From assembly GCA_021396245.1 (NCBI GenBank), contig WNYE01000089.1, forward strand, positions 106,898 through 170,897: a stretch of 64,000 nt of DNA, given 5' to 3'. The notes below the pieces were generated by a model. It was not told where the DNA came from. It made no database searches and was given only the letters and a program-made list of their open reading frames with translations. Below, one piece after another: positions 55,855 to 64,000 of the stretch (positions are counted from its first letter, which is position 1; every line of letters begins with the position of its first letter). A program made the position numbers and the translations under genes. The stretch comes from Sporothrix humicola. Its lineage: Eukaryota > Ascomycota > Sordariomycetes > Ophiostomatales > Ophiostomataceae.

Positions 55855-58800
55855 CTACAGACCGCCCGATGTGGCAATGCGACCGATCGGCGTGTGGCTG
55901 CCCGGCTTCTCGAGAATGTCGGCATAGCTCTCCAGACCCTGGCCCATGATGCTGATCACCTCAAAGATGTGGCTGCCCTTGAACGTCTCGGCCCACAGGT
56001 GGATGACGGCGGTCGCAAGCTGGCGCATCTTGGCGCCGTCCGTGTTGCTGGCCGAGGCGCTGGGCGTCGACGAGGTCGAGGCCGATGCGGCACCGCCGCC
56101 CGACAGCGACGGGTCGATGGGCACGGCAAACTCGGTCTCGTCAAGCAGGCGGCGGACATTGTCGAGTAGCGTCTTCTCTTCGGCCGAGATCGGGGCGTCG
56201 TTGGGGCCGATCGAGCCTAGCGTGAGCAGCCACTTGGACAGCAGCAGAGCGCACTCCATGTTGCACAGAGAGAGCTGCATGCTCCACTCCAGAGACTTGG
56301 TGCGGGCGACATAGTTGACACCGGCCTTGACGAGCATGGCCAGCGCGTGGATGGCCTGCACGACGGCCCGGATCGTGCGCGGGCTGCGCACCAGCAGCGG
56401 CACGTCGTTGAAGGCGTTGGCAATGATGCCGTGGTCACGGGTCTCGAGGCGGCGGCTGGGGTTGAGATCGGTGTACAGGCGAATGTAGGCAAGGCGCAGC
56501 AGCGCTGTCGCGTTGAACGCCACCGAGCCGCTGTGGTAGCTGCTGTCGGCCGGGTTCATGTTGGCCTGCTGGTGCGCGGACTCGGCGGCGCGCATCTGGC
56601 GGTGCTGCTCAAAGCCAATCTGCCACAGGCGCAGACCGTGTGCAATCTCTTCGACATCGTCGATCTTGAGGCCGCGGTGGATGCCGTAGGGCGAGGCGAT
56701 GCCGACTGATGTCTGCTTCAGCAGGTAAATGTGCTGGATGAAACAGTGCATCAGGATGTAGTTGCCAAGCGACGACACGTGCGTGAGTGGCTGCTGGGCG
56801 TTGCGGTTCAGAATCCGCGAGAAGGCATCCTGGAGGGGCAGCTCGACGGCGCCATAGGCCTGGCGCGCTTCCTGCCACTGCCATGCCGTCTCCATGCGCC
56901 ATAGCCGCGTGGGCTGCGGAAGGGCGAGGTTGACCTCGGACGTGAGCAGCAACGGAGGGGTGTTGTAGACGACACTGCACAAGTTGAAGAAACAAAACGC
57001 GATAAGTTTTGTGCGGGTGCTGCCTTCGACACGGATCCATGTATCCCAATCGGTGACCTGGCTGGATGGCTGAGACTCGAGGCCTTCTTCGCGGACGAGA
57101 ACCGCGAGCTGGCTCTGCAAGGAGAGAGCCTCGTGGAGGATGGCCTTGGGGCCCCACAGACCGACGGCAAACAAGAGCAGCAAAGCCTGGATGGTCTCCA
57201 GGCGAGCCTGCGGGGTGTTCGGCGAGCTAAAAGAGGGTTAGACTGGGCTACTAAAGTACAAGAGAAAGACACGAAAACTTACTATGGCTCCCGGTGAGTG
57301 TCTTGTGTCAGCGGGCGATCATGCTGCACCGAGTTGAACGAGTGCCGGTAGCCCGTGCTGGGTGAAGGACGTGTCGAGTGCGGGCTGTAGGCTGCAGACG
57401 TCGGCAAAAGGCTGTGCACCTCGTGGCTGTGGCGGCGGCGGATCTGCTCAAAGGCAATGGCCTTGGCAGCATACCACAGCGCGTTGCCGCGGTGGTTCTC
57501 AAACCGGTACTGGGCACCGACAGCCAGGATGGCCAGGATGAGCTCGGGTGACATCTCGCCGGGCGAGAGGGTCGGCAGATGCAAGAAGGGCAGGTGCTCG
57601 TGGAAGCCGCTAACATATCCCTCGAGGAACCGGGTCAGGGTGTGGCGAGACGGGCAGACAAAGTCGGCAGGCAGGACAGACGTGAACTCTTCGAGGCGGC
57701 TCTTGATTGTGTTGTGGTCTGCCAGACCGATGCGCCAAGCCGGAGCGCGCATGGAGCCCTCGTCCTGCGACCGGTTGGCGCCGGCCTCCGAGTGCATGTC
57801 GCGCATATCAGGCTGAACCGACGGGAAACGGGTCGACGGGAACGACGAGCCGGCCATCTTCGAGAGGTTGTTGCCACCGCGGCCCATTTCTGTTGCGGGC
57901 CGGCCCCACATGCCGAAAGGCTGGTCGTTCTCGAGCGCCGAGGGCAGGAAATGCGAGGACGAAGTGAAGTCGTCGAGGAACAGATGGTAATCGTCGAACG
58001 AGGCGGCTGGCGGTTGGCCGGGGTAAGCTTGCGGGATGGCTTCCTGTGGTGCGGCTGCTTCACGGCTGCGGTCGTTGTACGGTGGCGGCGTAGCATCAAA
58101 GGACTTGACTGGCGGGATGGGGCCGCCGGCAGTCGTCTGTGGGTGGCCGAGATCCGGCATGATGGGCGGCATGGCGTTGATTTCGGCAGCCGAGGCCAGG
58201 TGTGTGGCGGCATCGGAGAGCAGGTCCAGGTTACAAGCAGGAACGTTCCTAGAAGCCAGTCGGGGATCGGTCGGCGGCGGCGGTGGCGGCAGCGACGCGA
58301 TGTTGTGTGGTGGTTGTTGGTGAGGCACGTGAGCCAGGTGCTGTTGTGATGGCGACGGGACCGGCTGCGGTGCTTGGCCGGGATATCTGGAAGTTGTGGA
58401 CTGGCGGCGCTGCATGCCCATCATGCTCATCTCGCCATGGTCGTCGGACGACATGGTGTGGCCGCTACCCGACGACGTTTTCCGAATCCGGTTGGCATCC
58501 TTGCTGCCCTCATTGAGATGAACAAGCTTCTCATGGCGAACTAGAAGATCACTGATGTCCATGTATGAGCATGTGTACGCTGGGAGACTAAAACGACAAA
58601 ATGGAACAAAGCAAAAATGACAAAAGGCAAGGCTTGATTGGGTGGGTTGGTCAAGCAGGCGGATATGCGGGTGTGCACACCGTTATGCCGTATGTTTGCA
58701 AGGCACGATGTACAGTGAGATGATATCAACGATCAATGATCGATGTGGTTGTATGAGGTAACCGAGGGTATGGGTGTGGGGAAATAATGCAACAAGTTGC

Positions 58801-60129
58801 TGGCGAAGGGGAGATAAAGACGGGTAATCAGACAAAATAAAAAAAACAGCCAAACAATAAACAGTAAACAACAAATAGCAAAGGGGCTAAATAACACAAC
58901 GCGGAGAAGGCTGCCGAGAAGGCAGCCGAAGGGCAGGGGCAGTGGAGACAGAAAGGTGATGATAATTGGTAAATGTAAATAGATGAGTGATGTGCGGACA
59001 GGGGGAGCATGCGGTGCGGAAGAGGGAAATGCTGGGGAAAGACAGTGAGTCGAGTCGAGCGTTGTAGGACAGACCCCGACCTCGATAGGTTCGGTCCGGG
59101 TTCCGTGGTGGATAAGGTATCGTATCCGATTGTTGCTTGTATTTTTTCCCCTTTGCTTGTGTCTTTGTCACGTTGGCCGCACTTTTGACTGACTCGGATG
59201 TAGGGTGGAGTTCACTTTGGTCTCATTACCCCATAGTTTGAAAGGCAATCGTCGGCAATGACCAAAAAGGCCAAAGAGACCAAAAGCGGAGATTTGGTGG
59301 AGGCGAAAAAAAGGCAAACGTTATGGGTTGTGGGCGCAAAAGCAAGTCGCCGAGGTGATCAATAGGCGTGGGCTTGTGAAGATGAGAGGGAAGTGATGAT
59401 ACCAGGAGTGAAAAATGAATGGAGTGAGGAATGAGGAGAAAAAATGAAACAGAAACACTCTTGATGATCGGATGAAGAAAGATGAAAAGAGGTAAAAGAT
59501 TGAGGATCGAGGGAAACAGGAACAGAAAGTCAAAAAAGAACAGAACAGAAAAGGAGTCTCGACTTACCGACGTCCAAATGTCTTTCCGCAACGCGCCCAG
59601 TTACAGGCGAAAGGCTTCTCCTTGGTATGCGTCCGTTCATGTCTTTGCACATGCTCCACACGCCTAAAAGTGAAATAGAAAGATTAAAAAGTGAACAGAG
59701 AGGAGAAGAGACGAGATCAATGTAAGCTAATATGCGTCGAAAGCGGAGGTTGGAAGTTTGGAGAAGGTTGATCAAAGGGGTGGGTTGAGAGGAGAAGGGC
59801 AAAATGGGCAAAAGGGGGAGAAGGAGATGAGGCAGGTAGTAGATGGATGGGAGATGGCAGATGGCAGATGGAACGGAACCGCTCGTCGGCTCATCACAAA
59901 TCAAAGTTGACTTGACTCCAAAAGCCACAATGGGGATGTGGATGTGGATGGGGATAGGGATGGAGACGGGGCAGATTGGATTGCGTGCATGACAAGCAAA
60001 AGATACATACCGGAAGCGTTTGCTGCAATACTTGCACGGCAGTGTTTTGGGCTTCAACGGCCGGCCCTCTGCACTGTGTTCAGTCATTCCTAGATTTGAA
60101 GGTGCTTCGATGGACTGAATGGCTAGCAT
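55855..60129 (-). CDS. C2H2 zinc-finger transcription factor with fungal-specific TF domain
   Basis: Four exons (minus strand): 60129-60011, 59663-59568, 58551-57283 and 57226-55855, giving 951 aa. Introns are 347, 1016 and 56 bp; phases all join correctly. Finger 1 is C32-x2-C35-x12-H48-x3-H52, finger 2 is C60-x4-C65-x12-H78-x4-H83, linked by TKEKPF. The large second intron (58552-59567) splits finger 2 between R71 and D73 of GRRDLLVRH. A Pro/Gln/Ser-rich region follows, then a fungal transcription-factor middle-homology domain from about 430 onward (ILAILAVGAQYRFEN.., LETIQALLLLFAVGLWG.., CSVVYNTPPLLLTSEVNLALP). The pairing of two C2H2 fingers with this domain is typical of ADR1/Klf1-like fungal regulators. 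Target genes are unknown. An in-frame ATG at residue 15 is an alternative start. Confidence 0.85.
58552..59567 (-). other. Unusually long intron (1016 bp) in the C2H2 factor gene
   Basis: The donor GTAAGTCGAG (minus strand, 59567) and acceptor ACATCAG (58552-58554) join to give a perfect C-x4-C-x12-H-x4-H finger. No intermediate exon is needed. The sequence within is not protein-like on either strand. Confidence 0.7.
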
Positions 60130-63100
60130 GATATGATGCCTCTGTTTTTGGGCGATTCCGTGAATCCGTGATCTGAGTGACTTGGGCGGCTTGCTTTCTT
60201 CTTGCTGTTTTCGTTCGGCAAAAGTGTGGCAGCAGGTAGCGAGGCAGAGCGGGTGTCACTTGCGAGAGTCCTGAGTCCTTGGTCCTTGGCGTGTGCGGAG
60301 AAGCAAGATCGGAAGAGTTGATGTTAAAAGTCGAAAGTCGAAAGTCGAAAGCGTCAAATTGAGCTTGTACACATGCGCGTGATCTCCGTTCGGGATCTGG
60401 ATTCCGGAAGCGAGATCGATGCACGAGCGCAAAGTTCGAAAAATAAATCAAACACAATCCACAATGGAGTCGTTATGGCGCTGTTCAAGCAAATGCGACC
60501 TGTCGTTGAGGCTGTGGTTGCGTTGCGTGTTTAAGTTGATGCCTGCCCCTTTGCTTTTTTCTTTAAAACTGTAAACTGCCGTTTTTGTTGATTCTTGCTC
60601 TTGCTGCTCGATGAGAGGTGGAAATTATCAGGCGTTTTGCAAATATGTATTTTTGCGGTTGCGGACCGTATGAACAGAATCGAAAAACGGAAAACCAAAG
60701 TCGCACAGCGTACCCGTTGAGTGGGGGCTGGGTAAGTTGGGCAGATTGGGTATTGAGGGAAGGGAAGAGAGGGATATGTTGAAGGGTGAATAAAGGGTGA
60801 AAAGAGGATGAAATGGGATGGAGGTTGAAATGGGAGGGGGGTGACGATGAGGAGTATGAAGGGGAAAGGAAGGAAAAGAGTGAAAATAAAAAAGTGAAAA
60901 CGAACGGGGGGATTTTGGGTTGAAAAATAAAAAGAAAAGAAAAAAAGAGGATCCCAAGAGGAAAAGAGAGTCAACACCTCGCCCAACGGCAGCACGTCTT
61001 TTTGCGGGGAGGGAAATAAAAAAGAAGGAAAAAAGGGCCAAGGGTGGAGGGTATGGGGAAGGGAAGGAGGAGACGTCAAAAAAGCGGTTCTCCGCTCCCA
61101 AAGAAAGGGTGCTTCTGCAGTGGGAACTATGGATTTATGGGGGCGGATCCAAGATGGAGGCTAGGAAATCAAAGAGGAGGACGGGCAAGGAGAGGGGAAA
61201 GACAAAAAATAGAAGAGGAGAAAGAAAGAATGAGAATAAAGGGGGCAGCCTGGCACATGGAACAGTTAATTTTTTTCCTTTATTCTTTCACCTCTTGTTC
61301 TTTTCTTTCAGCCCTGGTGTCTCTCGGTGTCTTTTTTTTCGCTCGTCTTGATTGACAGGTGCCTTGCTGCCCGGTTGTTCTGTGCTTCTGCAGTCTTCCA
61401 CTATGGTTGCAGTGGCGGCGTGACAGGCCGAGTTGCGCCTCTTTTGGTCTTTCTAGGTCTTTTGGGGTGTGCGAATTGAGGTCGAAGGATGCCAGGGAGG
61501 GTAGGTGCTGTGGGAGGTATCCCGTACTCGCGGTAATATTCTCCGCGCGTTGTGAGTAATGAGACTCGGTGCGCTTGAAAAGAGAAAGCAGACAAACGAG
61601 ACGGGTGGGCGCTCTCTGGCCACTCGTTCTCGGACGGGCCGTCTCAGACCAAACTCAGATGGGAAGGCTGGGGAAACAAAAGGTGAGGGGGTGCTCGGGG
61701 TTGAACGCGGGCAGAGCCAAAGGAAGCCAAGCAAGATACAAGTTAGATACACACAGAGTGTGAAAAGTGTCAGGAGGGTGTGGGTAACCTGGGGACGGCC
61801 CCAAAAATGCGTGTTCCCAGGATCAGCAGTGCAGGATGGAGGATGGGGCAGAATGGGACAGAATGCTTCGATGATACAGGAACGAGGAACGATTGGTACT
61901 CTGCCGTTTCTGTGTTGAGTCGGTTGAGGGTCGGCGTCGTATTCAGAACGCGAATGGGATTATGCTGCCGTGTCAAGACTTGTCTCGACAGGTCAATAGG
62001 TCAAGATGCTGAAGACAGCCGGACCAGTGAAGACCCAAAAGTCGGTGGTGGAGAAGTGGAGAAATGACGGGGACTTGTAAATGAGAATTGAGGGTACAAA
62101 GCACTTCGTCCTGGTGGGAAAGGGAGGCCGCGAGGAACTTGGGTTGAAAGGAATTACGCCAAATAAGCTAATAAGCTATACAACAAAACAGATAGCGTTG
62201 GCCACCTCTCCGTCTGGCGGGAACAAAGAGTAGGCCCAAGTGACCCCGAAAAGGTCGGAAAAGCAGACGAGACGAACTCCTTGAGAATGGCTCAAAGGCG
62301 GGGAAATATTGTGCTTTGAATAAGGCGACGAGGGAGAGTATGGCGTGCCCAGCGCGTGTTGGGAATGTCTTTCGGTATCTTGAGTGCCTTGTTTGTCTTG
62401 TAATGTCTTGCGAGGGAGTCTAGACGTGTTCAGGCCCTGACAGAGTTTCGTAAAAGGCGTAACAGAGGATACTTGAGCGCAATTGGCAGGTGCTTGGACG
62501 GATGACGTGTGGTTGTGGTGCCGTGCGGTCAATGCCTTGTTTCTGGCCTTTTTTGTTCCTCTCTGAATTTCTCTGTTCACTTTTGGTCTCCTCTCGTCTT
62601 GGTGCTGCCGACAGGACGGTAGATCGGTTTGCCTGATTGAGGGTTGTGCCCAGATGCCAGATGCTTCTCTGTACTGTATGCCATGCAGATAGATATGCCG
62701 GGGACGGGAACAGCAAAAAAAGTCTGGGGGAGGCTATTATTGCGGAGAGGACAAGCGAGAGAGGAGAAAGAGACGAGAGGGGGGGACGGGTTCTTCGTCA
62801 CAAGGAAATTTGGAGAAAATGGCCCAGATTCCCGTCAAGAATATAATACAAGTAAGTCACAAGTATCTTGTAGAATACGGCGTTTGTACTCCGCGAGCCG
62901 TCTTGGACCTTTCTTGTGCGGTTTCGTTTGGCTGGAGGCGACCGGGAACATCAAGTACACCAGCTGGACTAAGCTCGATAAACTAGGTGCTCGCCAGTAT
63001 CTCTTGAGGAGTAACACACATTGACACAATCTGTGGAGTTTATGCTAGATTGGTTAGAAACCAGAAAACGGGGGTCATCGGCAACATGAAGACATAAGAC

Positions 63101-63925
63101 AACGAAAAGACTAGAAACTGCAATGATAACGAGAGGAAAGCATGCACTGTGCTCCCCGAGACACCAGGATACAAGACACGAGCCAAGACAAGAACAGAAA
63201 GTTTATTCGGGGGGCGATCCAAGCATGACTGGCTAGCTCTTCCCGGCCCTCTTTTCCCCAAGCTCCCCAAGCAGTATGCAAAATGCTAAATGCAAAATGC
63301 AAAATGTGGAGGCAGGTTCGCCACAAGAAACAGAGAGCAGACTACTGACGCATCTAGGGGGAAGGGATTGAAGGCAACACAGGCGCGGGGGAACTCAGGT
63401 CCAGTAACAGCAACAGGCCAGGTAAGAGGCGAGATGGCGAGATAGTGTAGATGGCTTGGAGATAGCGTCTGCAGCGGCAAGCGGTGACGCTGATGACAGA
63501 GTAAAGATAGCCTGGCCCCTACTCCGTACTTACACAGCAGAAGCAGATAGAAGGCGAGCTGGGGATAAGACGCGCTCTCCGTGCAAAAGAAAGTAGGGGA
63601 AATGGGGCGGGGAAGGGGATGATCTGCAACTTGGCTCGATATTTCTTGAGCTGCTCTGTTGCGCTCCTCGCTGGAAGGGCGGAAGATTGGAGGATATACA
63701 ATAAACGGAGTAAAGGGCAGGGCGGGCAGATCGAGAAAGACGGGGAAGCAGTTGTACAATCGCAAGAAGCTGCTGTATCTTGTTGGTGTCATCGTTCTTT
63801 TAGTTCTGTCTTTTTTCGGCCCAGTAACGTCTTGATATTCATTCTTCTTTGCATGTGCCAATGCCAGCTGGCACTCAAGTGAGTTCTCCTCATCTCTTGA
63901 TGCTCGGTTTCTTTTTTCTTTTTCT

Positions 63926-63926
<1 letters not shown>
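60130..63926. other. Gene-free upstream region of the C2H2 factor
   Basis: The minus strand is pyrimidine-rich at 60530-61300, as expected for the leader of the minus-strand C2H2 gene. A 7-bp tandem repeat GTCGAAA (three copies) lies at 60330-60350, and TACTCCGTA at 63520-63528. The longest frames (60531-61079 minus, 63286-63861 minus) are Pro/Ser/Phe-rich and unrecognised. No RNA gene is seen. Confidence 0.5.
60330..60350. repeat. 7-bp tandem repeat (GTCGAAA, three copies)
   Basis: Three exact adjacent copies upstream of the C2H2 factor start codon, within its probable leader or promoter. Confidence 0.85.

Positions 63927-64000
<74 letters not shown>
63927..64000. repeat. Poly-G run at window end
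   Basis: At least 74 consecutive G after TTTTTCTC. It is not the TTAGGG telomere repeat. A genuine homopolymer of this length is improbable; a dark-cycle (two-colour chemistry) read artefact at a contig end is the simplest explanation. Confidence 0.9.

Noticed and set aside
63927..64000. Telomere
   Set aside because: Pure G, not TTAGGG or a variant.

Overview
The window looks like nuclear DNA of a filamentous ascomycete, most likely a Sordariomycete. The evidence is short introns (about 50-80 nt) with GTRAGT donors, CTAAC-like branch points and YAG acceptors, CAMAATG start contexts, pyrimidine-rich leaders, and typical Pezizomycotina protein families (Mac1-type copper fist, GH55, Zn2Cys6, a C2H2 factor with a fungal transcription-factor domain). 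I lean weakly towards the Ophiostomatales, but that is an impression only. All coding calls are readings of the sequence; no database search was possible.

Layout from left to right: a long gene-free leader, then a GDS1-type winged-helix regulator (5478-7151, +); an OMS1-like mitochondrial methyltransferase (8389-9786, -) divergent from an IMPACT/UPF0029-family protein (10218-12035, +); a Zn2Cys6 transcription-factor gene with two frameshifts (14271-16407, +); ETF-ubiquinone oxidoreductase (17962-20157, +); TATA-binding protein (23526-24435, +) convergent with a DAO-type FAD oxidase (24831-26309, -); a U2SURP/SR140-like splicing factor (27058-30297, +). About 10 kb without a recognisable gene follows. 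Next come a Mac1-type copper regulator (40441-42768, +), a DUF2461 protein (43373-44734, -), a phytanoyl-CoA dioxygenase-family enzyme (45588-46541, +), a secreted GH55 exo-beta-1,3-glucanase (46824-49163, -), an unrecognised PPxY/Cys/coiled-coil protein (50968-52716, -) and a C2H2 transcription factor (55855-60129, -). The window ends in at least 74 consecutive G.

There is no biosynthetic cluster, intact transposon or CRISPR array. The genes are mostly housekeeping (transcription, splicing, mitochondrial electron transfer and respiratory assembly) interleaved with regulators. The regulators (GDS1-like, Mac1-like, C2H2) have very long upstream regions of about 4-10 kb, while the enzymes have compact, often shared promoters. 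The most noteworthy items are the Zn2Cys6 gene broken by a 1-base loss and a 10-bp tandem duplication, the 1-kb intron that splits a zinc finger, the 10-kb upstream region of the copper regulator, an orphan tRNA 3' half with its own Pol III terminator, a recurrent intergenic nonamer TACTCCGTA, and the uncharacterised PPxY/Cys-cluster protein.
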